Assembly: GCA_016932415.1 (NCBI GenBank)
Contig: JAFGCX010000007.1
Coordinates: forward strand, 124,001 to 188,000
Length of the DNA stretch: 64,000 nt
DNA from: Candidatus Krumholzibacteriota bacterium
Lineage (GTDB): Bacteria > Krumholzibacteriota > Krumholzibacteriia > Krumholzibacteriales > Krumholzibacteriaceae
Direction of reading: 5' to 3'
Position 1 is the stretch's first letter; every line of letters starts with the position of its first letter. Positions 1-9,856 of the stretch are shown here, piece after piece. The notes under the pieces were generated by a model that saw only the letters and a list, made by a program, of their open reading frames with translations, did no database searches and was not told the DNA's origin. A program made the translations under genes and the position numbers.

Positions 1-468
1 AAGAAATCCCTCGCCGTACATGATATTCTGCCGGCCGACGGTCATGCTCAAAGGCGACCCGGCTATATCGTTGGCGGAGATATAGAGTTTTTCGAATATC
101 AACTCGTTGATCTCGAAGTCTTCGTCCTGGTACCCCTTCGTCGATTTGAACCAGTGCCTGTGCTCGTTGTTCAGGGCGGCATGGACGGTCCATCTTTCGG
201 CCGGCTTCCACTCGCACCATAACCTCGTCCTGACCCTGAAGAAAGACCAGTCGTCGCTATTGCCGTCATGGAGATCGAACCCGTTCTCGATATATGTCTG
301 CCTTACCCTCTCGTCGAAACCATACCTGAAAGCTGCCGGCTCTCCGGCCGATAAACAGGCGGCGCTGAACCCGCCCGCTGCGGCGACCAGAATAGTGAAG
401 AATATCGCTACTGCGGCGACGTTTTTCGCCGATCGATCGATCCTGAATGGAAGAGTCAAAGATCCCAT
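1..468 (-). CDS. Alginate-export-type outer-membrane porin (N-terminal part)
   Basis: Only the first 156 codons are in the window; the gene runs off the left edge. Translation of the minus strand from the ATG at 468 gives a basic N-terminus, a hydrophobic signal segment (about residues 17-42, rich in Ala/Val/Phe), then a mature part reading FRYGFDERVRQTYIENG and, near the edge, TVGRQNIMYGEGFL. That RQ-N-x-x-GEGF pattern and the alternating aromatic strands are characteristic of alginate-export/porin-like proteins (Alginate_exp family), which form beta barrels in the outer membrane. An AGGAAGG ribosome site lies about 6 bases upstream of the ATG. The gene is divergent from the C25 protease. 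Substrate cannot be told; 'alginate export' is only the family name. Confidence 0.7.
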   Translation of the reverse strand, partial: MGSLTLPFRIDRSAKNVAAVAIFFTILVAAAGGFSAACLSAGEPAAFRYGFDERVRQTYIENGFDLHDGNSDDWSFFRVRTRLWCEWKPAERWTVHAALNNEHRHWFKSTKGYQDEDFEINELIFEKLYISANDIAGSPLSMTVGRQNIMYGEGFL

Positions 469-664
469 CGAATTCCTTCCTGTCATCTCCGGGGCTGGAT
501 TTACGCCGCTTATCAGCCAACTCCACCCCTTATTATCGGTAGTTCCCTTCTCCCGGCAGATGATAACCGAAATCTGCCCGGGCATTCTATCTTTTTTCGC
601 CCCGGCGCGGGACAAACGGCACGCCGCGCAGTAACGATTTGTTTTTCAGCCACTTAAAATCATT

Positions 665-695
665 TTTCACCATAACGGCGGAAATATGTTATAAT
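665..695 (+). promoter_or_regulatory. Extended -10 sigma-70 promoter of the C25 protease
   Basis: A perfect TATAAT at 690-695 is preceded by TG plus one base (687-689), an extended -10 element. A weak -35 (TTCACC around 666-671) sits 18 bases upstream. Transcription would begin near 702, only about 11 bases before the ATG at 713. Confidence 0.5.
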
Positions 696-712
696 TATCT
701 CTCTGGAAGGAT

Positions 713-3127
713 ATGGACAGCCATGCCCGAAAGCGAGTTATGAGACTTATATCGAAACTTATACGTTGTTCTGCCGCCTTGATCATCTTCCTGGCTCTCC
801 AGCCATATACGATTCAGGCCGGCCAGGTATCTATCACTTATCATTTCGATGAACCAGTGATAGAGGTCTCGCCGGACGGCTTTTCACGAATGATCTTCCC
901 CTCTACGATCCAGGCGGGAAAAGCCGGTGGTCCGAGTTTTCCATTCAGAGGTATAAATATCCTTCTCCCGCGAGGAGAGGCGGTCTCGTCGGTATCGCTT
1001 CAGCGCAGAGGATGGAAAGATCTCGATAAGGATGTGATCCTTCGTCCCCGGCAGCACCCTGTCCCCTCACTGGAAAATACCAGGCCGGAAAACGGTTTTC
1101 TCTATAACAGCGCGGCGTATTTATCGACATCCTGGTCGTATCCGCCTGCTTCAGAGTTCAGGACGCGATATTACAGGGGACACGCGATAGCCACCGGATC
1201 GTTTTCTCCGGCAGGATTCCTTCCCTCGGAAAAAAGGGCAGGATATTACAGCGAAATAGAGGTGATCGTCGAAACGGCCCCTTCCGTTAAAAGCGACAGA
1301 GCCCTGTCGATGCTTCGCACCGATTCTTCGACACTCGATTATCTGAAGGAACTGATCGATAACCCGACTGCGGCGGATCTATATGAAAGATCCGTCGATC
1401 GATCGCCATCAGCAGGAGATGAATACGAATACCTGATAATAACCAGGGCGATGCTGGAAAACGAGTTCGAAGCCCTTAAGGATTTCTACAATCGAAGAGG
1501 TGTCCGGACCCGGATCATGACCGTCGAATATATCGAGAGCATCTACCCTGGAACCGACCTGCAGGAACAGATCCGCGCGGCGGTGATCTCGGAGTATATT
1601 GAGAATGGAATAACCGGCCTTCTCCTTGCCGGCGACGGAGATCCGGGCGATCCCGCCACAGTACCGTACAGGGGGCTGTACTGTTCGGTCAATTCATCGA
1701 TCGTATACCAGGACAACTCGATCCCCGCCGATATCTATTACGCCGCGCTCGATGGAAACTGGAACGACGATCTCGACCTCCTGTGGGGCGAACCGGGAGA
1801 GGATGACCTATTCTCGGAAATTTCGGTCGGCCGGGCCCCGGTCGATTCCCCCGCCGAAGCGGCGATATTCATCCACAAGACGACCAGCTACCAGGAATCT
1901 CCCGTCGGCAGCCAGATGAGAGACGTCCTTCTGCTCGGAGAACATCTCTATAGCGACCCCCAGACATATGGCGGGAACGAGATGGATCAACTGGTCGACA
2001 CCTGCAACGCATACGGGTTTTCGACGACAGGGTTCCCACCCGATTTCAACATCACCAGGTATTACGACAGGGATCTCGGTTACTGGCCAAAATCTGTCAT
2101 TTACGACGAGGTCAACGCGGGGACTAACTGGATCTGCCATGCAGGACATTCAAACGCGTCATATGTGATGCGCCTCTCGGTCACCGATATAAACGGAACG
2201 AATTTCACCAATGATGGGGTCACGGCGAATTACCCCGTCGTGTACACTTACGGCTGCATCGCCGGCGCTTTTGACGTCAACGATTGCATAGCCGAGGAAA
2301 TGGTAACTATCGACAATTTCGCCTCTGCTTTTATCGGCAACTCGCGCTACGGCTGGTTCACCGAAGGAACGACAAACGGCCCGTCGCATCATTTCCAGCG
2401 CGAATATTTCGACGCCGTTTTTTCCGAGGGACATACCACCCTCGGGCCGGCGAACCAGAGGTCGAAGGATGAAACGGTCCCCTTCGTCGACCTTCCCGAC
2501 GAATACGAGCCCGGGGCGCACAGATGGGTCTTCTACACGCTGAACCTTCTCGGCGACCCGGCGATGGACTCGTGGACAGATATCCCTTCAGCGATGCAGG
2601 TGGCCCACAGCAGGTATATCCTGCGCGGCGATACTTCATTCCCTCTCGAGACAGGGGTCGATGGCGCCTTGGCCGCCCTCTACTGGAACGGCGACTGCTA
2701 CGGGAGGGGGATAACCGGCCCAGACGGTACAATCTCGCTGCCGCTCCTGATGGCTGTGCCTGGCGATGTAGATTCGATGATCCTTACAGTGACAGCGCAC
2801 GACCGGTATCTTTACAGGGATACCCTTCTCGCGGTCGATGTGGCAGGTTCCGAGAAGACCCCGTCAATGACCCTTCTTTACCAGAACCATCCCAACCCGT
2901 TCAATCCATCCACCGTCATCAGCTTTGCCCTTAAGGAACGATGCAGGGCTGACCTGAGGGTCTATGACGTATCGGGAAGGGAAGTAGACCGCATCCTGAC
3001 CGATATCCTCGACGAAGGCGTTCATTCCATCATATGGAGCCCGCGGAATCTGGCGAGCGGCCTGTACTTCTACAGGCTAAGGGCCAGAGACGCAGTGATG
3101 ACGAGAAAAGCGATACTGCTTCGCTGA
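713..3127 (+). CDS. Gingipain-like C25 family cysteine peptidase with T9SS/FlgD-type C-terminal tail
   Basis: 804 residues: signal peptide (about 15-36), a beta-rich propeptide-like region, then a caspase-fold C25 catalytic domain (about 230-620). Catalytic candidates are His479 in HAGHSNAS and Cys515 in TYGCIAGAFD, matching the GH-S and C-x-x-G-x-F signatures of gingipains. The last 80 residues (NHPNPFNPSTVISF ... ASGLYFYRL ... TRKAILLR) are a FlgD-Ig-like type A sorting domain used by type IX secretion. Predicted to be an exported or surface protease. Start is uncertain: ATG 713 has GGAAGG only 2 bases upstream, while the in-frame ATG at 740 gives a shorter, cleaner signal peptide but has no good ribosome site. 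No T9SS component is in the window. Confidence 0.85.
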   Translation: MDSHARKRVMRLISKLIRCSAALIIFLALQPYTIQAGQVSITYHFDEPVIEVSPDGFSRMIFPSTIQAGKAGGPSFPFRGINILLPRGEAVSSVSLQRRGWKDLDKDVILRPRQHPVPSLENTRPENGFLYNSAAYLSTSWSYPPASEFRTRYYRGHAIATGSFSPAGFLPSEKRAGYYSEIEVIVETAPSVKSDRALSMLRTDSSTLDYLKELIDNPTAADLYERSVDRSPSAGDEYEYLIITRAMLENEFEALKDFYNRRGVRTRIMTVEYIESIYPGTDLQEQIRAAVISEYIENGITGLLLAGDGDPGDPATVPYRGLYCSVNSSIVYQDNSIPADIYYAALDGNWNDDLDLLWGEPGEDDLFSEISVGRAPVDSPAEAAIFIHKTTSYQESPVGSQMRDVLLLGEHLYSDPQTYGGNEMDQLVDTCNAYGFSTTGFPPDFNITRYYDRDLGYWPKSVIYDEVNAGTNWICHAGHSNASYVMRLSVTDINGTNFTNDGVTANYPVVYTYGCIAGAFDVNDCIAEEMVTIDNFASAFIGNSRYGWFTEGTTNGPSHHFQREYFDAVFSEGHTTLGPANQRSKDETVPFVDLPDEYEPGAHRWVFYTLNLLGDPAMDSWTDIPSAMQVAHSRYILRGDTSFPLETGVDGALAALYWNGDCYGRGITGPDGTISLPLLMAVPGDVDSMILTVTAHDRYLYRDTLLAVDVAGSEKTPSMTLLYQNHPNPFNPSTVISFALKERCRADLRVYDVSGREVDRILTDILDEGVHSIIWSPRNLASGLYFYRLRARDAVMTRKAILLR

Positions 3128-3291
3128 CCCGCCAGATGGATAAATATTTTTCTCCCCTGTCAATTTTCAATAGACAGTTAAGAGAAGACTCATTAAAGTG
3201 AGACTTTCAAGCTCAAACCTTGGAAAAAATATTTCAAAAAATTTAAATCTCCCGTCCCCGACCCCGCAACGATCAGTCTGGAGGTAACCAG

Positions 3292-4620
3292 GTGAACGCG
3301 ACGATAGAAAAAGCAAAATCTGACGGAATAGTATTCGTTGAACTGGAGTTCACTGACATATTCGGAGTGCTGAAATCGATAGAGATCCCGATCGAGAACC
3401 TCTCCGTCGCCGCGGAAAAGGGTATCTGGTTCGACGGTTCGTCGATAAGGGGTTTCGCCCGGACGAAGGAAAGCGATATGTACCTCAAACCGGAGATGGA
3501 TACTTACGCTGTCCTTCCGGCAGACGACGAAAGCAGGCGCACGGCAAGGTTCATGTGCGAGGTCTATACCCCTGACGGCGAGCTCTTCAGCGGAGATCCC
3601 CGGACAGTCCTGAAAAGGATAATCGCCGAGGCGAGGGATATGGGGTATCTTTTCAATGTCGGCCCCGAAGTCGAATTCTATCTCTTCAGGAAGTATGAAG
3701 ACGGCAGCTTCTCCACTCCAGAGTTCGACACCGGATCGTATTTCGATTCGTCGGCGAAGGATATCGGCAGCGAGATAAGAAAAGAAATCATGCTGGCGCT
3801 CAAGCAATTCGGTATCAGCTCCGAGAGAGCGCATCATGAGGTCGGCGTCGGACAGCATGAAGTGGGATTCAGGTATGGAGACGCCTTGATCACCGCCGAC
3901 AATGTAGTCATCTTGAAAAAGATCATAAAATCGATCGCCCACAAGAGGGGGCTGATAGCCTCGTTCATGCCGAAACCTGTCTTTGGCAAACCTGGGAACG
4001 GAATGCACGTACACTGCTCCCTTTTCGGCGAGGACGGCACGCCGGCTTTTTATGACGCCAACGACCCTCACAGGCTTTCGGCGCTGGCGAAGAATTTCAT
4101 CGCAGGCCTTCTGGCCCATATCAAAGGGATGTGCGCCCTGACCAACCCGACCGTCAACTCCTATAAACGCCTCGTCTCGGGGTACGAAGCCCCGGTCTAT
4201 ATATGCTGGGGCAGCAAGAACAGGTCTTCCCTGATCAGGATCCCGCATTTCATGAAAGACAGGAAATCCTCGATCAGGGCGGAACTGAGGTGCCCCGATC
4301 CGAGCGCCTCTCCATACCTTCTCTTCGCGGCGATCCTCAAGGCCGGCCTCGACGGGATAAAGAACTCGTTGGAGCTTGCACCGGAGATGGAAGACAGCGT
4401 CTATGAAAAGACCGACCAGGAGCTGAAGGATATGGGGATAGATATCCTGCCCCAGTCCCTCGAGGAAGCGGTCGGTCTCTTCGGGAAGAGCGCCCTGATG
4501 AAAGATCTTCTCGGCGAAGAACTGTCATCCAAATATATCACTGCCAAAGCCCTGGAAGCTGAAGAGTACAAATCGGCTGTGACCGACTGGGAGGTCGAAA
4601 GATATCTCGACAAATGTTGA
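3292..4620 (+). CDS. glnA: Glutamine synthetase, type I (alpha subgroup)
   Basis: Makes glutamine from glutamate, ammonia and ATP in the cytoplasm. All GS signatures are visible: FTDIFGVLKS near the N-terminus, VGPEVEFYLF (about 121-130) and HHEVGVGQHEVGF (about 181-193) for metal and glutamate binding, GNGMHVHCSLF (about 235-245) for ATP, and RAELRCPDPSASPYL (about 328-342). At 442 residues it lacks the roughly 25-residue insert and the adenylylated Tyr motif of the GSI-beta enzymes of enteric bacteria, so it is the short alpha type and is probably controlled by feedback rather than adenylylation. It starts with GTG at 3292, preceded by GGAGGT 6 bases upstream. Stands alone, between the C25 protease and the DUF5916 gene; no GlnR or PII gene is adjacent. 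Confidence 0.95.
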   Translation: MNATIEKAKSDGIVFVELEFTDIFGVLKSIEIPIENLSVAAEKGIWFDGSSIRGFARTKESDMYLKPEMDTYAVLPADDESRRTARFMCEVYTPDGELFSGDPRTVLKRIIAEARDMGYLFNVGPEVEFYLFRKYEDGSFSTPEFDTGSYFDSSAKDIGSEIRKEIMLALKQFGISSERAHHEVGVGQHEVGFRYGDALITADNVVILKKIIKSIAHKRGLIASFMPKPVFGKPGNGMHVHCSLFGEDGTPAFYDANDPHRLSALAKNFIAGLLAHIKGMCALTNPTVNSYKRLVSGYEAPVYICWGSKNRSSLIRIPHFMKDRKSSIRAELRCPDPSASPYLLFAAILKAGLDGIKNSLELAPEMEDSVYEKTDQELKDMGIDILPQSLEEAVGLFGKSALMKDLLGEELSSKYITAKALEAEEYKSAVTDWEVERYLDKC

Positions 4621-4764
4621 AAATATTTTTTGAAACTTTTCTTCTTCTGCTTCGTTTACAAAGATAGAACCAGAGTGAAATAACCCCACTTGCCCCACCC
4701 GCGATACTTCTGGCGGCAAGATCGCGCTCGAATACCTTTAAAGGTGTCCAAGACGATTCTTTTA

Positions 4765-4797
4765 CCCTGATGAGGCCGTAATAATAATCAGGGAGGG
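4765..4797 (+). promoter_or_regulatory. Leader hairpin abutting the Shine-Dalgarno of the DUF5916 gene
   Basis: CCCTGAT (4765-4771) and ATCAGGG (4787-4793) form a 7-bp stem around a 15-base loop; the 3' arm overlaps the first bases of the GGAGGG ribosome site (4792-4797) of the gene at 4804. The stem could limit ribosome access. No further aptamer-like structure was recognised. Confidence 0.35.
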
Positions 4798-4803
4798 TGT
4801 TCC

Positions 4804-7461
4804 ATGGATATTCTGTCGATATTTCAGAGAATCAGCCGATCACTGCTGGTCCTTCTCATCTGCGCATTTATCATCTACATCCAGGTCGGTATCCCTGCGA
4901 AAGCGGGAGAGGCGCTGAAAATCGATCCCGCTTTCTGTAAAAGGATCGACGCGGTAAGGATCACAAACGGCGGAATAAAGGTAGATGGCTTCCTTGACGA
5001 ACACGACTGGAAAAGAGCGCCGGAGGCGGGCGATTTTATCCAGCGGGCTCCCAACGACGGCGAACCTTCGACCGAGAAGACCTCGGTCCGCCTCGTCTAT
5101 GACGATATATGCATATTTGTAGGGGTAAGGGCGTATGACTCGCAGCCGGATGCCATCAGGGGGCTTTTGTCGAGGAGGGATGAGGATTCCCCTTCCGACT
5201 GGATATACCTTGCATTCGACAGTTATAACGATAAAAGGACGGCGTTCGAGTTCTCGGTCAATCCCGCGGGTGTGCAGAGGGACGCATTCTGGTCAAACGG
5301 TGAGGAACGGGACGAAAACTGGGACGCCGTCTGGGATGTAGCAATATCAACAGATGAAAAAGGCTGGATCGCTGAATTCTGTATTCCCTTCAGCCAGCTC
5401 CGTTACGCCAGCAACGGCCACACCAGCTCATGGGGATTCCAGGCGGTCAGAACGATCAGCCGGATCAACGAAGATTCCTACTGGAACCCTGTCCCTCAAG
5501 ATATCAGTCATATAATTTCGAGATTCGGAAGGCTCGAGGGGCTGGTCGATCTTCCAGCTTCGAAAAGACTCGAGATCCTCCCTTACCTTGTGACAGGCGC
5601 CAACATTTACGGAGATTCCGAAGGAGACCCATTCCGCGACGGAGGATGGGGCAGCGGCGAAGGAGAGAATCCCGATTATCGGATCGGACTCGACCTGCAG
5701 TACGGGCTGACGAGCGACCTGACGCTCAACATGTCGATCAACCCCGATTTCGGCCAGGTCGAACAGGATCCATCCGAATTCAACCTCACCGCCTACGAGA
5801 CATATTTCGACGAAAAACGGCCCTTCTTCGTCGAAGGTGCGAATATCTTCAATTACACTATCGGGTTTGGAGATATGGACCGCGAAAGAGTCTTCTACTC
5901 GAGACGCATTGGACGCTCCCCCCACCTTGATACCGAAGATGCCGAAAGGCTCTACGGCGTCGACGACTACTGGGAAAGCAGGCCGAGCTTCACCAAGATC
6001 CTCGGAGCGGCGAAAATGACCGGAAGGACTTCGAACGGATGGTCTGTGGGAATCCTTGAGGCTGTCACCGACAAGGAAGAATCGATAGTGCAGATCCCCG
6101 GCGAAAAACGTTTCGCCGTGACAGTCGAACCCGTGACAAACTATACCGTGGCTAGAGCGAGAAGGGAATTCAACAACGGAAGAAGTTCGATCGGCGGTAT
6201 CCTGACCAATGTATACAGGGATATCGAAAATGACGATCTCGATTACCTGCATTCCACGGCGATAACGTCGGGGATCGATATGGAACACCGGTGGCATGAC
6301 GACGAGTACAGCATCATCGCTAAATTCATCGGGAGCCATATATCCGGAAGCAGGGAATCGATGATAAACGCCCAGGAATCGTCGGTGAGATATTATCAGC
6401 GCCCCGATGCCGATCATCTCGGGGTCGATCCCGATATCACCCATATGGAAGGATTCTCATCGACGTTGTGGGGAGGAAAATTCGCCGGAGAACCGTGGCG
6501 TTTCGGTATAGGATTCAACACCCGGACTCCCGCTTTTGAGCTTAACGATATCGGATACGCCAACGATGCCGATAACACCATGGGCGTCCTGTGGATAGGG
6601 TACCGGGATTTCGAGCCTGGAAGTGTCATCAGAAACTGGAATCTCAACACGAATCTGTGGAAAAATATTGATTACGGCTGGGACGACACCGGCACGGGAG
6701 GAAATGTCAACGGCTATATGCAGTTCATGAACTACTGGGGGGTCTACGGCGGGATCGGCGGGAATTTCGAACGCCAGAACAACCGCCTTCTCTGGGGAGG
6801 CCCTTCGGTTATCACCCCATGGAGCATCAATTCATGGTATGGATTTCATTCAGATAACAGGAAGATGCTCTACTTCAGTTACGACGGATTCACCGCCGCC
6901 AACCCTGAAGGGTATTCCGAATTCGATATCTCGCCCGGACTGACCGTGCGGCCTTCGAGCAGGTTCAATATAAGGATAAATCCGTCGTACAACCTCAGCA
7001 CCTCCGACCTGCAGTATGTCGACGACTACTCCGATGAGACGGGGGACCATTATATCGTCGGCCGGATCGACAGGAAAACGGTCAGGATCACTACGAGGAT
7101 AGACTACACCCTGACCAACAAGATCTGCCTGCAGTTCTACGCGATGCCCTACCTCACCGCGGGGAAATATACCAGGTTCAGGGAAGTGACAGATCCCCAC
7201 GCCGCCAGTTACGACGACAGGTTCACGCCGGTCGATTATAGCGACAACCCCGATTTCAATTTCAAGCAGCTGCGCTCCAACCTCGTATTCAGATGGGAAT
7301 TCAATCCCGGATCGACCCTCTATTTCGTCTGGTCCCAGGGAGCGACTGATCTCGAAGAAGAATATGGCGATTTCGGTTTCAGCAGGGATTTCGGGAGGCT
7401 CTTTTCATCGGCGGGAGATAATACATTTCTCATCAAGATCAACAAGTGGTTCAGCCTCTAG
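4804..7461 (+). CDS. CBM9-like / DUF5916 outer-membrane beta-barrel protein
   Basis: 885 residues with a clear signal peptide (hydrophobic 14-34). Residues about 45-230 form a family 9 carbohydrate-binding-like beta sandwich (IKVDGFLDEHDWKRAP, then VGVRAYDSQPDAI and WDVAISTDEKGWIAEFCIPF). The rest matches DUF5916: RLEILPYLVTG, LTLNMSINPDFGQVEQDP, FFVEGANIFNY and a long run of amphipathic strands ending in a terminal Leu after Phe, as in outer-membrane barrels. Members are common in FCB-group genomes and are usually called 'carbohydrate binding family 9 domain-containing protein'; role unproven, probably surface glycan or peptide binding or uptake. GGAGGG lies 6 bases before the ATG. Single gene, upstream of the polysaccharide locus. 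Confidence 0.85.
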   Translation: MDILSIFQRISRSLLVLLICAFIIYIQVGIPAKAGEALKIDPAFCKRIDAVRITNGGIKVDGFLDEHDWKRAPEAGDFIQRAPNDGEPSTEKTSVRLVYDDICIFVGVRAYDSQPDAIRGLLSRRDEDSPSDWIYLAFDSYNDKRTAFEFSVNPAGVQRDAFWSNGEERDENWDAVWDVAISTDEKGWIAEFCIPFSQLRYASNGHTSSWGFQAVRTISRINEDSYWNPVPQDISHIISRFGRLEGLVDLPASKRLEILPYLVTGANIYGDSEGDPFRDGGWGSGEGENPDYRIGLDLQYGLTSDLTLNMSINPDFGQVEQDPSEFNLTAYETYFDEKRPFFVEGANIFNYTIGFGDMDRERVFYSRRIGRSPHLDTEDAERLYGVDDYWESRPSFTKILGAAKMTGRTSNGWSVGILEAVTDKEESIVQIPGEKRFAVTVEPVTNYTVARARREFNNGRSSIGGILTNVYRDIENDDLDYLHSTAITSGIDMEHRWHDDEYSIIAKFIGSHISGSRESMINAQESSVRYYQRPDADHLGVDPDITHMEGFSSTLWGGKFAGEPWRFGIGFNTRTPAFELNDIGYANDADNTMGVLWIGYRDFEPGSVIRNWNLNTNLWKNIDYGWDDTGTGGNVNGYMQFMNYWGVYGGIGGNFERQNNRLLWGGPSVITPWSINSWYGFHSDNRKMLYFSYDGFTAANPEGYSEFDISPGLTVRPSSRFNIRINPSYNLSTSDLQYVDDYSDETGDHYIVGRIDRKTVRITTRIDYTLTNKICLQFYAMPYLTAGKYTRFREVTDPHAASYDDRFTPVDYSDNPDFNFKQLRSNLVFRWEFNPGSTLYFVWSQGATDLEEEYGDFGFSRDFGRLFSSAGDNTFLIKINKWFSL

Positions 7462-7576
7462 GACATTTGACGATATTCAAACTGTTCACTGGCTTCCGAT
7501 TGTGCTACTTTATCCGCAAGGCACCCGCGCGGGGGCATTTATATTCCAGCGACAGAGATCAAAGCGGAAGAGTCCG

Positions 7577-8665
7577 ATGGATAAGAAACGTGTTCTGTTA
7601 CTTGGCCCTGTTCCACCGCCGACCGGCGGAGATACCGTCTCCACCCTGAATCTGCTTAAAAGCGACTACTGGGAAAGATCAGGAATAATACTCGATCACA
7701 TAAACACATCGGGGGAAAACAGGCTGAGGCTCCCGGAAGAAAACCGGTCTGGCATCGAGATCTTCAGGGCGCTCAGGCTCGGCTTCCAGATGCTCTGGAA
7801 GATCCCTCGTTCAAAGGCCGTTCTCCTCTTGGCGAACAGCAGTTTTATCTGCACCTTCGGCCTGGCGGTACTGGCCCTCTCATGGGTTGTGAGAAGACCT
7901 GTCATCGTAAAACCTTTCGGATCATACCTGCCGGAGATGATAGGCAGGTTCGGCCATACCAGAAAAAAAGCGACGCTGAAGATCCTCTCCACGGCGCGTT
8001 GGATACTTCCACAGACCGCCCGGATGGCCGACGAACTGGCCCGCTACGAAGAATTAGGAAACGAGAAGCTGAGGCAATTTCCCAATTTTATTCCCGATTC
8101 CGATCTCATCCCCGAGAGGATAACAAAACCTTTCTCGGGGAAATGCATATTCATCGGCCATATAAAAAAGGAAAAAGGGGTCTTCGAGATCGTAGAAGCA
8201 TTAAGGGGTAACAGCAGCCTTTCCTGCGATTTCTACGGGATGCTCGTTGAACGCGACACCGGCTCTTTTCTCGAAGAGATCGCGGCAAACGAGAATCTCT
8301 CCTATCATGGGATCATCCCACCGGAGGATATCCTCGCCACGATAAGTGGCCACGACATCCTGCTCCTTCCGACATATCACGCGGGAGAAGGGATGCCCGG
8401 CGTCATCCTGCAGGCATACGCGGCAGGCGTACCTCTAATAACGACCGAATGGAAATCGATCCCGGAAATCGTAAGCGATCGCCACACCGGGCTACTGATA
8501 CCTCCACGCTCGCCGGAAGCGATCGCGGGGGCCATTGCCCTGCTAGCCGGCGACAGCGCTCTATATCAACAGATCGCCGCCAACGCCTTCGAATATGTAA
8601 AAGGCTTTTCAGAAAAAGCGATAGTCGGGGATATCCTTGTGGATCTGGTCCTGAAACTCGTTTGA
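7577..8665 (+). CDS. Glycosyltransferase, GT4-like (group 1)
   Basis: A 362-residue GT-B fold enzyme. The N-terminus KKRVLLLGPVPPPTGGDT is the usual glycine-rich opening of GT4 enzymes; the C-terminal donor domain begins at about 180 with GKCIFIGHIKKEKG and carries EGMPGVILQAYAAGVPLI, the E-x7 region that holds the nucleotide sugar. The ATG at 7577 is chosen because GGAAGAG lies just upstream and the N-terminal strand begins immediately after; the open frame continues further upstream without homology-like sequence. First gene of the polysaccharide locus, 96 bases before the next glycosyltransferase. Donor and acceptor sugars cannot be read from sequence. Confidence 0.88.
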   Translation: MDKKRVLLLGPVPPPTGGDTVSTLNLLKSDYWERSGIILDHINTSGENRLRLPEENRSGIEIFRALRLGFQMLWKIPRSKAVLLLANSSFICTFGLAVLALSWVVRRPVIVKPFGSYLPEMIGRFGHTRKKATLKILSTARWILPQTARMADELARYEELGNEKLRQFPNFIPDSDLIPERITKPFSGKCIFIGHIKKEKGVFEIVEALRGNSSLSCDFYGMLVERDTGSFLEEIAANENLSYHGIIPPEDILATISGHDILLLPTYHAGEGMPGVILQAYAAGVPLITTEWKSIPEIVSDRHTGLLIPPRSPEAIAGAIALLAGDSALYQQIAANAFEYVKGFSEKAIVGDILVDLVLKLV

Positions 8666-8770
8666 TCGCCCCCGGCCGCGGCCGGGCCCCTTGACGAACC
8701 TGCGGCGCGGCAGTATTTTATTTATATCCGCATAGGCGATCATCCGAATCCTTGACCGGGGTTGCGTCAT

Positions 8771-9808
8771 TTGAACGAAAATCTGGAAAAACCAGTCCGA
8801 GTCTCAGTCATCATCCCATGCAGGAACGAATTCTCCTCGATCAGAGAACTTATGCGTTCCCTTCTCGAAATGACCGGCGACGAGACGGAGATAATCGTCG
8901 CCGACGGTAGAAGCGACGACGGAACGAGAGAATATCTCGATTCACTGTCGCTGCGCGAAAAAAGGGTAATCGTAATCGACAATCCCCTGCTCCACGCTTC
9001 AGGCGGGCTTAACGCGGCGATAAAAAAATCGCGCGGAGAATTCATAATCAGGATGGACGCCCACACCCGCTACGCCCCCGATTACATCGAAAAATCGATT
9101 GAGACTCTCGAAAAAACAGGAGCTGACAATGCCGGCGGGCCGCAGGTAGCCGAATCGTCCGGAGGGTACGTAGCCAGGGCCATAGCCGCCGCGTGCCATT
9201 CGAGCATCGCCGTTGGAGGTTCGAGCATTCACGATCCACGATACGAGGGCCCGACCGACTCGGTGATCTATGGCTGCTGGCGAAGATCGTTGTTCGCAAA
9301 CGTAGGTCTCTTCGACGAGGACCTTGTCCGCAATCAGGACGGGGAACATAACAGGCGGATAACTCGCGCCGGCGGACTGATCTGGCAGACTCCCGATATC
9401 CGGTCATGGTACAGGCCAAGGGATAATATAATGGCGGTAGCGAGACAGTACGCGCAGTACGGCTACTGGAAGGCCAGGGAGATCCAGAAATCGAAAAAGG
9501 TCCCCTCGCCAAGGCAGATAGTGCCAGGCCTCTTCCTACTGAGCATTCCGGTGCTCGCGGCGACAAGTTTTTTCTCCTCGGTGACCTTGAAGATATTTTT
9601 ATTGATAATATCGGCTTATATCGTCTTTCTTGCCGGCTCGGCGTTCCACCTCTGCCTCGCGTCGGGTGGATGGCGATATTTTATCCTTTTCCCTCCCGTT
9701 TTTTTCGCGATGCAGGCAGGTTATGGTTATGGATCGATAAGAGGTGTGATAGATTTCTGGATCATGGGAAGAAAAGGAAGGGAAGGCTTCGCCGGGCTGA
9801 CCAGGTGA
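8771..9808 (+). CDS. Glycosyltransferase family 2, ExoA-like
   Basis: About 345 residues. The GT-A domain opens with VRVSVIIPCRNEFSSI, followed by IIVADGRSDDGT and ASGGLNAAIKKSRGEFIIRMDAHTRY; the D-A-H variant of the D-x-D motif is typical of the ExoA/succinoglycan-type branch. NQDGEHNRRITRAGG supplies the ED-type catalytic region. The C-terminal third has two to three membrane spans, so the enzyme is inner-membrane bound and acts on a lipid-linked glycan. Start is a TTG: 8771 has GGGG about 9 bases upstream, whereas the in-frame TTG at 8762 touches that run. Transcribed with its neighbours. Confidence 0.85.
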   Translation: MNENLEKPVRVSVIIPCRNEFSSIRELMRSLLEMTGDETEIIVADGRSDDGTREYLDSLSLREKRVIVIDNPLLHASGGLNAAIKKSRGEFIIRMDAHTRYAPDYIEKSIETLEKTGADNAGGPQVAESSGGYVARAIAAACHSSIAVGGSSIHDPRYEGPTDSVIYGCWRRSLFANVGLFDEDLVRNQDGEHNRRITRAGGLIWQTPDIRSWYRPRDNIMAVARQYAQYGYWKAREIQKSKKVPSPRQIVPGLFLLSIPVLAATSFFSSVTLKIFLLIISAYIVFLAGSAFHLCLASGGWRYFILFPPVFFAMQAGYGYGSIRGVIDFWIMGRKGREGFAGLTR

Positions 9809-9856
9809 TACGGCGGCCGGCGCGGGACTCTACGATCCACCCGGCGAGGATCAGAT

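Noticed and set aside
425-440. GATCGATCGATC runs (also near 62520)
   Set aside because: Short simple palindromes within or next to genes; GATC/CGAT words are frequent throughout this sequence, so no special role is supported.
3193-4248. 351-residue open frame on the minus strand
   Set aside because: It lies opposite glnA, whose motifs are fully conserved; the frame is a by-product of codon bias and has no domain-like sequence or ribosome site.
5428-6444. 338-residue open frame on the minus strand
   Set aside because: Antisense to the DUF5916 barrel gene, which has signal peptide and family motifs throughout.
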